Source: Pleurostoma richardsiae
Lineage: Eukaryota; Ascomycota; Sordariomycetes; Calosphaeriales; Pleurostomataceae
Direction of reading: 5' to 3'
Length of the DNA: 64,000 nt
Assembly (NCBI GenBank): GCA_030052745.1
Contig: JANBVO010000001.1
Span: 1 to 64,000 of the forward strand
The translations under genes and the position numbers were made by a program. Shown piece by piece: positions 1 to 11,500 of the stretch (position 1 is its first letter; every line of letters starts with the position of its first letter). Under the pieces are notes generated by a model. The model did not search any database and had not been told where the DNA came from. It saw only the letters and a program-made list of their open reading frames with translations.

Positions 1-8
1 TGCCCCTT

Positions 9-37
<29 letters not shown>
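9..37. repeat. Poly-C homopolymer (29 C)
   Basis: An uninterrupted run of 29 C residues lies next to the left edge of the window. The opposite strand is a G-run able to form quadruplex structures. Such a run so close to the edge may be real or may mark a sequencing or assembly weak point. It precedes the WSC-domain coding sequence. Confidence 0.95.
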
Positions 38-39
<2 letters not shown>

Positions 40-224
40 TATGGCTGTTTCGAGGAGTATCAGCTGTGTCTGAATGGATTGAGGGAACGACTTTAGCCTG
101 GGGGAACCAAGCGGAGACCAGAACTGCAGAGACAATTGCGGTTTTGGCGAAGCTGCGCGGATGCCATTGTTGCGCTGGGTGAGAGAGAAACCGGCTAACT
201 CGCTGTTCTTCCCGCTTGCTACAG

Positions 225-507
225 AGAATGCTGGTGCTCGCAGTTCCTCAGCAGCCTCTCCGCCAAAATGCCGGACAGCGATTGCAACTTGGGCTGCGAC
301 GGAAACGAGGAGCAGGCCTGCGGTGGTGCTCTGAAGCTGACGGTAAGTCGGGCTGGCCTTCGTAGTCTCCTTTTCGGGGATAGAGCAGTCGTCGCTAACG
401 CATTTGCTTCCCAGGTCTATATGCTTAACGCGGCGCCCTCGACGAAGGCCCTCTCAGGGGTGTTCGCTTTGGTGGTTATTGCAGCCACGGCCGTCAATCT
501 GATGTAG
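225..507 (+). CDS. WSC-domain protein, 3' end (probable GPI-anchored cell-surface protein)
   Basis: Only the C-terminal part is clear. Exon 225-342 reads ECWCSQFLSSLSAK then DCNLGCDGNEEQACGG and ALKLT, the second half of a WSC domain (the ECWC core, the C-x3-C motif and the CGG end). Intron 343-414 (GTAAGT...CCAG, 72 nt, no in-frame stop) joins LT to VYMLN, the usual WSC ending. The last ~20 residues are hydrophobic and end without a charged tail, as in a GPI-attachment signal or tail anchor. An upstream intron with acceptor at 223-224, branch site gctaac near 195-200 and donor probably at 179-180 leads to more coding sequence I could not phase with certainty, so the 5' end is unresolved. WSC proteins act at the cell wall in carbohydrate binding or stress sensing. 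The gene is convergent with REV1. Confidence 0.7.
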
Positions 508-750
508 AGACGGAGGCTTACCACTTCGGCTATGAAGAAGTATTACGTGGAAGATACCCTCTTTGTTAGACTTCATCATTCAAGACGGAGCAGAGAGCGC
601 CTGCGTATATGGTGCTCGTTCATGGGATAGGGGCGTATGCGAAGAGATGCTTGAAACTGGTTCGGAAACTAAACAATTCTTCTCATCGTGATTCATATGC
701 CGTCGTGAAACCTGAGTATCTATATAGCCAACAGTCTTATGTTTCCCGGA

Positions 751-3700
751 CTAGTCGAAACTCAATGGGCCAAAACCACGAGACCTGACCGCCCCTTGAA
801 CCTCATCCTTGATGCCTCTCACAGCACTCTGCCAGCTCGTCTTCCCTTTACTCTGGACCTCTTCCTCCTCGACAATCCATTCCAGCCAGGTCACCAACTT
901 GCGCGCCTTCTCCATGTCCTTCTCCTCAACGACCACGCGCCGCAGATACTTCTCGAATACCCCGACGTCTGCCCTGTGCGGCCCTTCGTCCTTGGTCTCC
1001 CTGTGCCATGCATTGAGCATGTCCTTGACCTCCTGCAGCGATGTCAGGGACGAGTTCGTGAAAACGACCTTTGGCGGCGGAGCAGGGAAAGAGATCTTGG
1101 TCTGCCCTCCAGGCAGAGACGCGTCCTTGTCCCCGAGCCTTTTCTGCGGAGCCTGGAAGTTCAAACCGGCCGTCTTGGCAAGCTTGCGGCGCCGATGATC
1201 TGCGATCACCTCTCGCCTGACCTCCTCTGGGAGTTCGGCTAGAAACTCGGCGTCCAGCTCCTCGACGTCATCGGCCCCTGAGCCCACGTCGTCCGCTCCA
1301 TTTTCGCCTGCCGAGACGAAGCTCGTCTGCAAGAGTCGGGCATCGGCATCTTGTTGTCGCTCCTTTGCCCGGTTCCACATCCCTCGGATGCCCTTCTTCG
1401 TCGGAGTCGGCTTTTTCGTGGGGCGGTGGTTGGTTCTGTCTGCCCGAGGGGATTGTGGGATTGCACTCGAGCCACGGCGAGGGCGGTACGTTGCTAGTAC
1501 CTCGGCCTTCATGTCATCAGGGAGCGCGTTGAACACCTCGGGATCGATGTCTGGGGGTATGTCACCCGTCAGCATGGGGCTTTGGCCCCGAGAGTTGATG
1601 TGCAGTACTGCGGGTGATGCTTCCCGAGAAGTTGAAGCAGCCCTCTGCTGTTGTGCCATCAGTCTGCTCCGAATATCCTGTGGCAGTTCCGCGAGAACCC
1701 CTAGGTCAGGGTTCGTCGGTATAACGAACTGTGTGCCGGTCATGTTCAGAGGCGTCCTCGCCTTCTCATCTGCCGCATTTGCGCGAGCCAATGCCAGAGC
1801 TGGGTGTACCGTCGGCTTCGGTTTTCGCGGCGTTAGGGGATCCTCTGAGATGGGATCCTCAGAAACACCACGCTCGAGGACAGGCTTCTTTCTCCCAGGG
1901 CTTCCAATATCCTCCTCTATCGGGTCTGCTTTCTCCTTCTTAGCCGACGGCGCTGATGCAAATGTGCCAAAGCTGAGCTTTTTCTGACTGCCCTCAGGAG
2001 CTGCTGAGGACTTGATAGGTTCCAACTTCGTCAGCTGGACCCCTAAGCCTCTAAGATCACCTGGGCTGAACTTGTACGAGCGCAGAATGGACACGGCCTC
2101 CTTCCCAATCGCCTCAGCATCGTGAGTAGCGACACCGAAAGTGACGCTCTTGTTGAAGGTATCGCACCTGCCATGCCCGAGGTGTTTCGCTGGGTCGAGT
2201 GGCGCATCCAGGGCCCGGCGCATAATCTTCATGGTCAAATTCTTGCCCTTGACTTGCTCGTTTAGAAGACGCCGCTCGAGCTCCTTGCACAGGTTTATGA
2301 TAAATTCCTCGGCTTCCTGCTGGCTGATGAAACGGATCCCCCAATTGACTTCTGCTGAGACGGATTTCCGCATAGCCTGCTCGCCGACTTCGGTTCGGTC
2401 AATGCCCCTAGAGTACTCCCAGAGCTTTTCGCCTGTCTTTGGTCCAAGTACAGACATGAGTCGCTCTTTAGACACCTCTCTGATATCCTTGACGAACTTG
2501 ACCCCTATCTCTTCCAGCTTCCCGCTGATGCTGTATGCCACCCCGGGCAGATCGTCGACTTTGAGTTCGCCCAACATCTCCAGCACTTCTTCCGGCTTGA
2601 TCTGATACTGACCGGCAGGCTTGGCTCTGCGCAGTGCGACTTTGGCGAGTAGGATGTTGCCGCCGACACCAACAGAAACGTTGCACCCAGTCTTCTCCCT
2701 GATTCTTTGCCGGAGGTTACTTGCCATCTCATCCACCTTCTCTTGCTCTCTCCAGATGCTGCCCTCGCTGACTCCGTGACCCTTGGAGCTTGCCGCGGAC
2801 AAGACTAGTGAAGTAACGTCCACCAATGCCTCGTCGATGCTGACACTTTGTACAACGCCGCCCAGCTCCAGTATAGCTTCGTAGAAAAGCCTGCTCGCTT
2901 CTTCATAAGCTGGGAAGTCGTACGGCAAGATTTTGAGGTCGGGGCACAATTCCTGAGCCCTCTTCATCCACATGCCGTTCTTGACGCCGAATTTCCTAGC
3001 CGGGTAATTGCAAGAAGCGATCTCTGAGCCCGACCCGTGGCCATGGGCGACGACCGCAGGCTTGTCGATATAGTCCGGGGCCTGCTTCAAGGACACGGCA
3101 CAAAAGAAACTGTCGAAGTCCACGTGCATTATATATCTCCTGGTCCCAGGCTTTCGCTTAATCGTCTTTGCTGCTGGCCCTTTCTCGTTGGCCAGTTTCT
3201 GCATCTTGGACTTCAGCTCGGCTTTCCAGGTGGAGAGGTGATGCAGACGACTTTCCGAGTAGAACTGTTTGAGAAACTCGGGGTTTGCGCTTGAAGCTTT
3301 CCTTATGTGTGGATCGGAGAGGAGCCATGCATTGTGCTCTTCGGATGTCATGTTCAGTTTGGGAGGACCTTCGACCTTGCCATTGAATTCATCGTCGGGA
3401 GGTTTGAGTGGCTCAATCAGAGCTGTTTCCGAGAACTCAAGGGTCGCTACCGCCATGTCGTCATTATCCGGAGGCAGATCATCAGGTTCACGAAGCCGCT
3501 CAGCTACCAGAGATGCCTCTGCCTGTCCCATCTCCATGTCGGTAGGGAGGGAATCCTCTTCATCTTCTATACTCTCGAGTGGGCGAAGCTTCGATGGCGT
3601 CGCATCATGAAAGCCGGAGCCGCTGGTTCTTATCCTGCCGGCCGGACTGTCGGGACTCTTGAGCTGACTGGTATAGAAGCTATTTTCAGTTTGCTCTCTA

Positions 3701-4230
3701 TAGCCGCGCCGCGGACTGCTCGATTGCGTTGCCAATTTGCCGTCATCGAACTTGATAGTCTTCTGCCGCGGACCCTCGTCTATCACTCGGTACTCGGACC
3801 AGGGGAGCATTCTGCCCGCTGCGATGGAATCCGTCACCCATGCTGGCTTAACCACCCTGTACCTGCTGTAGTCGACGGCCTTCTTCGGCGGCATTGCAGA
3901 CGCGATGATGTGCGTGGCCATGGTCTTCCCGTCGAGGTACTGCAGGTACCCCGCGCCATGATGGACCAGTTCCCTGTGAAGAATGTGCAACGGTGGCTGT
4001 GTGTAGCCCGTAACATGGGCGACCACTCCTTTGAAGATCTGCGGCTTGCCCTCGGCCGAGGCGCGCAGTTCGGCGTCAACATTCTGGAGCTTGATCTTCT
4101 TCCTCCTGAAGTAGTCTCCGAAGCCCCCGAACTTGCTGGCTTCATACTCGTCGCCGTCCTCGCCTGAGAACGTGTGCTCGTCTATGCGCTTGCGCACGGC
4201 GGCAGAGTTCTTCTCCAGGCGACTTCCCAT
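751..4230 (-). CDS. rev1: DNA repair protein REV1 (Y-family translesion polymerase)
   Basis: A single-exon 1,159-residue protein. REV1 is a deoxycytidyl transferase and scaffold for polymerase zeta in translesion synthesis in the nucleus. Visible parts in order: BRCT domain about 64-150; Y-family catalytic core from about 366, with the metal-binding motif HVDFDSFF (D371, D373) and the second acidic motif SIDEA (D466, E467); little-finger region about 620-740; three LP-centred ubiquitin-binding-like motifs (LAELPQDI near 847, FNALPDDM near 900, LAELPEEV near 997); and a helical C-terminal domain about 1062-1145 of the type that binds Pol zeta and other polymerases. Length and order match the whole family. 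It is divergent from the RED-like gene and convergent with the WSC gene, 243 bp between stop codons. All catalytic residues are present and I saw no disruption. Confidence 0.96.
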   Translation of the reverse strand: MGSRLEKNSAAVRKRIDEHTFSGEDGDEYEASKFGGFGDYFRRKKIKLQNVDAELRASAEGKPQIFKGVVAHVTGYTQPPLHILHRELVHHGAGYLQYLDGKTMATHIIASAMPPKKAVDYSRYRVVKPAWVTDSIAAGRMLPWSEYRVIDEGPRQKTIKFDDGKLATQSSSPRRGYREQTENSFYTSQLKSPDSPAGRIRTSGSGFHDATPSKLRPLESIEDEEDSLPTDMEMGQAEASLVAERLREPDDLPPDNDDMAVATLEFSETALIEPLKPPDDEFNGKVEGPPKLNMTSEEHNAWLLSDPHIRKASSANPEFLKQFYSESRLHHLSTWKAELKSKMQKLANEKGPAAKTIKRKPGTRRYIMHVDFDSFFCAVSLKQAPDYIDKPAVVAHGHGSGSEIASCNYPARKFGVKNGMWMKRAQELCPDLKILPYDFPAYEEASRLFYEAILELGGVVQSVSIDEALVDVTSLVLSAASSKGHGVSEGSIWREQEKVDEMASNLRQRIREKTGCNVSVGVGGNILLAKVALRRAKPAGQYQIKPEEVLEMLGELKVDDLPGVAYSISGKLEEIGVKFVKDIREVSKERLMSVLGPKTGEKLWEYSRGIDRTEVGEQAMRKSVSAEVNWGIRFISQQEAEEFIINLCKELERRLLNEQVKGKNLTMKIMRRALDAPLDPAKHLGHGRCDTFNKSVTFGVATHDAEAIGKEAVSILRSYKFSPGDLRGLGVQLTKLEPIKSSAAPEGSQKKLSFGTFASAPSAKKEKADPIEEDIGSPGRKKPVLERGVSEDPISEDPLTPRKPKPTVHPALALARANAADEKARTPLNMTGTQFVIPTNPDLGVLAELPQDIRSRLMAQQQRAASTSREASPAVLHINSRGQSPMLTGDIPPDIDPEVFNALPDDMKAEVLATYRPRRGSSAIPQSPRADRTNHRPTKKPTPTKKGIRGMWNRAKERQQDADARLLQTSFVSAGENGADDVGSGADDVEELDAEFLAELPEEVRREVIADHRRRKLAKTAGLNFQAPQKRLGDKDASLPGGQTKISFPAPPPKVVFTNSSLTSLQEVKDMLNAWHRETKDEGPHRADVGVFEKYLRRVVVEEKDMEKARKLVTWLEWIVEEEEVQSKGKTSWQSAVRGIKDEVQGAVRSRGFGPLSFD

Positions 4231-4654
4231 GTCTATTCCAGGCGAATAGTAGGAGCCAAAAGATTCACGCCGGTGGCGACTCAGCGCGCCCCCTTGCGCC
4301 GGTTATCATGTCAATCGCGCGCGCGGCTTGAGGCAAGACGATGCGCACTCATATACGACTATGGCGACTAACCATCACCAGAACAGAGCATCTCCCTGTG
4401 AACAGTGGCGTGGCGCATCGCTTGATGGATTTTGTCAGGCAGACAAGTCGCGAAGGTGGTTTCTGACGTAACGCGACGGAGGTGGATGGCACGCTCTCAC
4501 GAAATCACGTGGGCCAATTAAGCTCGCTCCCGCCAACTCTCGTCCGCCTCAGTCGCGAGGCTGAATACTGCTCTCGGCTGGTTCTGGTGGGCGATACTCC
4601 ACACGGCGCCTCCGTCTCCTGTCTCCCGTTAAGCTGTTTCGAAGCTTTGAGAGG
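4231..4654. promoter_or_regulatory. Divergent promoter of REV1 and the RED-like gene (E-box and CCAAT)
   Basis: This 424-bp interval separates two divergent start codons and holds no supported ORF of its own. It contains CACGTG at 4506-4511 followed at once by CCAAT at 4514-4518, a typical fungal pairing (bHLH site and Hap/CBC complex site). That these elements control one or both genes is inference from position. Confidence 0.45.
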
Positions 4655-6387
4655 ATGAATAACGAACAGTTTCGGAGGCTGCTCTTGGCCAACGCGTCTA
4701 AATCGTCCGGAGCAGACAAGAATGACGCCTCACCAGCGACGAGTCGGCTTGGTCCTGGCGCGACGCCTGCACTAGGTTCGCGGCAGAAGTCCAGCATACC
4801 CATGACTCCGTAAGTTTCTACTCTCACACTTCGCTCTACTTTCGAAATCTAATTTTATTTTGGCACAGACGTTCCGTTGCCGGAGCCGCGCATGTCAATT
4901 TTGCGCGGCAACTTGCAGAGCGAGACCAAAGCACGCGACCGCAAAAGAAGATTCGCTCTTCCGCACCTAAAGGCAGCAGATTCGCGGAAGGCTACGTCGA
5001 TCGGGCGAGACTGAGGGAGTCGGAAGAGGAAGACGAGCGAGCGGCGAGGATAAAGGCCCTCGAGGAGTCTTTCAAGAAGGAGGAGATCGATCAGGAAACG
5101 TTCGAGAAGCTACGGAACGAAATCGCCGGGGGCGACCTGTCGTCTACGCATTTGATCAAGGGGCTCGATTTCAAGCTACTAGAGAGGATCAAGAAAGGCG
5201 AGGATGTCTTCCACGAGAAGAAGGACCAGGAGAAGCCGGCGGAAGACGAGCCTGGCCCAGAACCCGAAGCCGAGCTCGACGAGGCAGAAGAAGTCGATGA
5301 TGCGTTTGAGGAACTAGAGGAGAAGGAGGTTGCCGCGATTACTAAAGAGAAGAAGCAGAAGAAGGGGCAACTTGCGACGACAACTCTTGTTCCGGGCCAG
5401 AAGAGGACACGAGACCAGATCCTCGCGCAGCTGAAAGCTGCAAGAGAAGCAGCAAAGGCTCAACAAGAGTCGGCGCTTGGGTCGAAGTTCAAGAAGATAA
5501 GCACCAAGAAAGAACCTGGCACCAGGATCGAGCGGGACAGCAAAGGGCGTGAGGTTCTCATAATCGTCGACGAGGATGGTCATGAGAAGCGTAAGATCAG
5601 GAAAATCGCGCCTGATGCGGAGAAGGAGCGGGAGGCTTTCAAACCCGATCCAACTGCGAAACCTCTGGGCATGGAGGTACCCGAATATTACAGGAAAAAG
5701 CAGGAGGAGGAGGAAGCGGAGGAGAAGGATCGTGAGATACACATATTCTCCGACGTCGAATCAGACTACGACCCACTGGCTGGCCTGGACTCCGACTCCG
5801 ACTCCGACGAGAGTGATGCGTCCGGCGATGAAGACAAGGAGAAGGCCAAGCCGAAGGCTGCAGAGGGGGCGTCACCGCGAAGCGAAGGCGAGGTCAGCGC
5901 AGGAAGCCCGGTACCTTCGCGACAGATGGCTCCTCCTCCTAAACCGCAGGCGCCACCACAAGCCCGCAACTACTTCAAGGACTCCAAGAGCACGCTAATA
6001 TCCGAGGATACGCGGCGGGGGCCAGCGCTCAATGACCCTGCCGTTCTGGCCGCTCTCAAGAAGGCCAAGGCGCTCAACGCCGCTACGAAGTCGGAAGAAG
6101 AGGAGCAAGAAGCAGCGAGGAAGGAGAGACTGAAGAAGATGTTGGAGAGTAGTGAGAGAGACGCCCAGGACATGGATCTTGGCTTCGGCACCAATAGAAT
6201 GGAAGATGAGGAAGACTCGGAGGAGAAAAGAGTCAAGCTGTCCGCCTGGGGAGGCGGCGATGATGGGGATGCAGGTGGTGGAGGCAAGGCCAAACGGAAG
6301 AGAGGTCCGAAGAAGAAGAAGGGTGATGTCAACAGCGCAGCCGATGTCTTAAGCGTCCTTGAGAAGCGGAAGGCGGCGGGCTCATAA
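4655..6387 (+). CDS. RED/IK-like protein (RED-like N-terminal domain, spliceosome-associated)
   Basis: Exons 4655-4809 and 4869-6387 (intron 4810-4868, GTAAGT...ACAG) encode 557 residues. The first 155 nt start with MNNEQFRRLLL. The RED-like N-terminal signature is clear: RFAEGYVDRARLRE, a charged helix, then GGDLSSTHLIKGLDFKLLER (about residues 95-185). The rest is low-complexity and strongly charged, with Glu/Lys runs, an acidic DSDSDSDESD patch and a basic GPKKKKG tail near the end that suits a nuclear signal. RED/IK proteins join the spliceosomal B complex with SMU1, so a nuclear pre-mRNA splicing role is inferred from the family. A search for an ATG within the second exon alone would miss the true start, because the upstream exon carries it. 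Confidence 0.85.
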
Positions 6388-6909
6388 GAGAAACTATAGC
6401 CCTAGTATTCTCCTCTGAAATGAGAGCCTACTGTTGCCAAGCGACATTCCAAGATCAAGCAACACGCTCTTCAGACCGTATCCAGTCATCAACCCATTTT
6501 AGTTAAGCAACTTAAGCAACCTTTTTGAGACCGCAGCGGTCATTTTCACTCGAGTTGCCCTCATGCGCCTCCCCTCGTATCAAAGGGATGTGCTTACGTA
6601 AGTGAGACTGAACGAAAGACATTTCCAGATAGTTATACTGAAGTTCAAGTTATTCTTCAGCCTTCATCGGTACTTTAGATGCCTTTCCTCGGAATTTCGG
6701 GCTTCAAGTAGAGTTGATACACTCGGTGAAGTATGCTGATAAGAGAACCAGCTTAAGTGGGCTCAGAACAAGCGCCGCTTTTCGATCACTAGACACCGGC
6801 GATAACCCTCGTATTAGAACATCATTCTCAGATATTGTGCGCTCCTCAAGTATCGTGCCTTTTCTCTCTTAACAACTGGCGTCTCGCAAATCCTCGACTC
6901 CTTGATTTC
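6388..6909. other. Intergenic, RED-like 3' flank and nucleoside hydrolase 5' flank
   Basis: There is no ORF of note in 522 bp. It should hold the 3' UTR of the RED-like gene and the promoter and leader of the nucleoside hydrolase. It is relatively AT-rich compared with the neighbouring coding DNA. Confidence 0.7.
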
Positions 6910-8522
6910 ATGGGTTCATCAATAAACACTGACGAGAGGATCCCTCTCTGGTTGGACTGCGATCCCGGTCACGATGTGAGTTGAAGGAACCAACCCTGGG
7001 TGGAAGATGGAAGGCATCTACGGACGATGGTTCTGAGGAACAGGGTAGCAATCCAACCAAACCATCAGAGAGCCTCCATATTAGATGCCTCTTTCCACCT
7101 CGTCCGAGATTGTGCTAACTTTTCGTCAGGATGTCTTCGCTATTCTCATGGCAGCCTACCATCCGGGGATCCGACTCCTGGGTATATCCACCGTCTTCGG
7201 CAACGCCTCACTAGAGTAAGTCCATCCCGGCCAACGGAGTCGACGTCCGCAACAGCAGACTCTCCGGATTGGCTCGGAATCCCTCAGGCGGACAGAAGAC
7301 TGTCTTTACTAGACCGGCGCGGCTGACCTTCGGCCCCAGCAAAACCACCTGGAACGCCACCTCCGTCCTCACCGCCATCAGCAAGCACGACGCCATCCCC
7401 GTCTACCCGGGGTGCGCCGTGCCCCTGGCCCGCCCGCCCCTGCACGCGCCGACAGACATCCACGGCGAGACCGGGCTGGACGGGACCGCGCTCCTGCCGC
7501 GGCCCCTCACCCCGCCCAACACCTCCGTCCCCGCCGTCGACGCCATGGCCGCCGCCCTGCTCGCCGAGGCCCCCGGCAGGGCCTGGCTCGTCGCCACCGG
7601 CGCGCTGACCAACGTCGCCGCCCTGCTGGCCCGGCACCCCGCCGCGGCGGGCCACATCGCCGGCCTGTCGCTGATGGGCGGCGCCGTGGGCGGCGGGTTC
7701 ACGCCCGCGGCGTACGGCGTCGTGGACGGCGTCCCGCGCATCGGCAACTGGACGCAGTTCGCCGAGTTCAACATCGTCGTCGACCCGGAGGCGGCGGCGG
7801 CCATCTTCGCCAACCCGGTGGTGGCGCCCAAAACGACCATGATCCCGTTGGACGTCACGCACCTGGTCCTGGCCACGCGGGAGGTCCAGGAACTGCTGCT
7901 CTACGGGCCCGAGGGGAAGGGGGCGGCGGAGAACGCGGCGGATGAGGCGGCGGGTGAGGCGGCGGCGGGAAAGAAGGGGAAGACGGTGCTGAGAACGATG
8001 CTCGTCGAGCTGCTCAACTTCTTCGCGAGCACTTACAGGTGAGTTGGACTACGGCCGTGTTCTACGAGAAGGTGACGACGAGGAGGCAGCGCGGGACGGT
8101 TCTCAGGAACTCACGTTCTTGGCGACGCCAGCTGTGGCTCGTCGTGGTACATGGCACGAACTGACATGTCTGTCATTTACAGGGACGTCTTTGGCATCAG
8201 CGAGGGCCCGCCGCTGCACGACCCCATCGCCGTGGCAGCCATCCTGACAGGCACGCCGTGGGAAATCCCCTTCTACGACTACGACCTGGCCGACGAGAAG
8301 CGCGAGCGCGAGCGTTACGAGGTCACGGTCGTCACGGACGGCACGTACGAGGAGGCCCAGGCCGGTGCGCAGACCGGCCGGACGGTGGTCAAACTGCTCC
8401 CGCCGGGCCAGGAGGGCGTGCGGATCCCAAGGAGCTTGGACATCCCCAGGTTCTGGAAGGTGACGGAGGAGTGCGTCCAGCGGGCAGACGAGGCCAACGC
8501 GAAGGCCAACGGGAGCGATTAG
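6910..8522 (+). CDS. Inosine-uridine preferring nucleoside hydrolase
   Basis: Four exons (6910-6975, 7130-7215, 7340-8038, 8183-8522) give 396 residues. All introns have GT...AG ends with matching phases; the first has a gctaac branch site near 7114. The enzyme cleaves the N-glycosidic bond of nucleosides to base plus ribose (nucleoside salvage, usually cytosolic). The hallmark Ca2+-binding motif DCDPGHDD (D16, D18, D22, D23) is rebuilt exactly across the first exon junction. Further family features are GNASLDKTTWNA, the TGALTNVA stretch, SLMGGAVGGG, the NIVVDPEAA segment and the C-terminal PPLHDPIAVA block with the catalytic His/Asp pair. Exon 3 is markedly GC-richer than its flanks, consistent with strong codon bias. 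A low-complexity insertion (GAAENAADEAAGE-like, about residues 256-272) is not part of the core fold. Confidence 0.93.
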
Positions 8523-11500
8523 GACCTGCTCCTGGCCTTCTGGATGCTGAGATGGAGCAGACAGATAGACGGGGACGTAAAATCTGGTGGGATTAGGCGT
8601 CATCTACTGGGAGACATAGAGTCTCTTCGTGTACATAGTCAAAGCGTGGAATTCACGACCTCCTTCCTCCTTACAGAGTCACTAGATCAGAAGATCAACC
8701 TCCTTTCCCGTGCCGGAACTCCGCCTTCCCATGATCCTTCAGGCATAGCATCTGTCACACTTAGAGTTTCCACATGATGCCCACGACATGGACGCTCGAG
8801 AGACACAAAGCCATGACACGGGCGATTCCTCCCGTGGTACTCGCGACCGCGGAGCCGACGAGGCCGTGTTTGTCACACACTGAGCACTTACCGCATGAAT
8901 GTGGCCTGCAACAAACAACTGCGTTTCGAGGATCATCCGCCGGGGTCGTAGAAAGCTACGAAACCTACCCGGTGCGTTGGCTCTTGGCACTGGGTTTCTC
9001 GCAGCACATGTCTCTGGCGAGGAGGAGTGCAAAGCTCACCCACCGGCAATTCCCCATGCGACCCCCCCAGCAGGGAGGACGAGGAGTTCACCGGGGCTCT
9101 TGCCATCGTCGACGCCCCGTCCCTGCGACAGGCATGTTCTGCTCTGCCGAAGAGAACAGACCCTCGCCCAGCTGCAAGCACTTTAAGCACAGTCGCGGCC
9201 GTGCTCGCGGCTGCCGCGCATCCTTGCTCGATGCTCACGTCTCCCCTCACCCGGCTCACCTACAAGTCTCTTCGGCTCTTTCACATGCGATCAGCATCAC
9301 TCCACGGTGCATGCTGCACTACACTACACTACTGCGTAGAGCGTCAAAGCCTGCAGGTGTAGATCCCTGAGCACATTTCTCGTCCAGCTCGGCACACGCT
9401 CCCCGGACGCCGGTCCAGGCCTGGTGTTCGCTCGCCCTTTGCGCCGGGGAGGGATGGAGTACCCTCTCGGCCAACGACGAGCGTCCCCCCTGTGCCGGTG
9501 CGGTGCGGGGCGAACGCAAGAGGCGGGGTCGAAAAGCATGAGGAAGAGGAGGAGTCGGTCCACTTGGAATCCAACCGGCAGCGTGTGTTTCCCTCTCTGG
9601 TGAAACCCCTGCATTAAGCTGCGAGGCCGGTTTCCCAAAACGAGAGGAGCTGCATTGCAGACCGCAGCAAGGGACCCATCTGTCCTGAAACAGCCTTGGG
9701 TAGGCAGGAGGATAGTCTAGAGCAGAGGCACCACGCAGCCCGACAGCCTGATAAGGGCGATCGCTGTAGAGAAACCCAAAGGAAGGAAGAAGTGGGATCC
9801 CGCGGGGGGTTCTCCGGCCCAGCTGCATCCAACTAGGCCTGGTCAAGAAGGCTGATCCATGGATGCTGCCACGGTCAAAAGAGGATAGAGGAACCCAACT
9901 CCAGGCACCGCCAGGACGGTCCATGACCAGGGAGGCACGATAAGGAAGCGGGGGCAGCTTGTCAAACACGACATCTGAGATCAGATACGTACTACTTACT
10001 ATACAGAAGGTCAGAGGAGGAGTGGGCTGCCTGCATGTCGACGAGCGTTGACCCCTGAGGTCGGCATCATGGCTTTCTTTTGCCGGATGCTCAACGTGAC
10101 GGAAGTGGGCTCCTCGTCCGATGGATAACAACAGAGGAGGACGAGTTCCCACTGCGGCCTTTAGCGGGCGACTTATTGCATTGCGTAGGCACCCCTGTGA
10201 CATGTACGAAGGATGCAATCGATAAGAGAAACAGGCCATCTTCAAGCATGAAGCACCGTGGCTGAGCAATATCCCCTCAGACATCTGTAATAGTTTCTCG
10301 CGCTTCTGCCGGCAACCCACCACGCGGGATTGCGCCAGGCAGGTTGACCGAAGAGATACCTACGGGATGGACGGCACAGGCCGCGGGAGGGTCGCCCGGT
10401 GAAGCCCGTACTTGCAACCATCAGTTAAAGAATGGTGTGAACTGAATACCTTGTCGAGGAGAGAGCGAGAAATCAGCAGATGCATCGAGAAGCTTCCTGC
10501 GCTGGGCAGCACGAACAGGTGCAGTTCTCTTTCCAGCAAGACAAGCCTCGACCGCGGCCGACAACGCCGTATTCTCTTCTGGCCGGTGTCGTGCCGTTAG
10601 CCGGCAGACCGGCGTGAAGTCCGAGGCTGCTTGCTTAATGGAACCTACGTCTCCGTCGCTGAGGCCATAGCAAGCATGTAGTCGACCGGACGCAGTGCAA
10701 CCATGCCAGTCCGAGTTGCCGCACATGACGAGTACGGCCGGTTTTGGCAACCCTCTTCGGTCGCATATGCAGGCGAAGCTGCGACCTGAGAGGCTAAAAT
10801 GCAGTCCCCAATGGCTTTCTTGCCCTCAAAGACAACTCGCAGCTCTTAGTATATGCAATCTCAATGCCACCGAGCTGTTTCTGAGAGAAAACGAGGCCAT
10901 GCATGCATGTCAAAGGTCGCAATGGCAACCCATAGCCTAGTAACGCTATGCGTGTTTCAGGTTTACAGAGTCGACGACATCTCGGGCGTCGTTCCTGCAC
11001 GTTACCATGGATCTAATGAAGTAGGCCCGAGGCAATGAGATAAGGGCATGTTCGCCATGTTTAGATCTTCCCCACAGGAACGTGTTTGGCTGTAGGCTCG
11101 TCAGCCAGTCGCTGATCCCCTTCAAGCAGCTCGGATTAGCTTCACGAGAACAGCGTCGTCTGTGTCACTTCTGCCGACTTCGAGACGGCTTCTAGCGCCG
11201 GATGACATGTCCTGTTCCGGAGGCTGTTAGACGATGCCGCAGAAACTAAGTACGGAGTAGCTTCGTTGCAGGCCGAGAGCTGGAGATGAGCGTACCCGCC
11301 TGTCTCAGTAGCTCCGTATCGTTGATGCTTTCCAAGAGACACTCGGGCGAAAGGCAACGGTGATAGCATGCAGAGGCGCCAGGACGCAGCCACCGTTCCA
11401 GTCTACCTGAGAAGCGGCGCCCTGATGTGTCGCGAGAGATAAGGAAGTCAATGGAGTAGATGCAACTTCGCAGTCTGGTGGTATCCTCCAAGGGCAGTCA

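Noticed and set aside
3307-4167. 286-codon plus-strand frame opposite REV1
   Set aside because: Shadow of the well-supported REV1 coding sequence.
9319-10323. 334-codon minus-strand open frame
   Set aside because: Longest frame in the gene-free region, but it has no domain, its composition is non-globular and rich in Cys/Pro/Arg/Ser, and several overlapping frames on the same strand are open too, as expected in GC-rich noncoding DNA.
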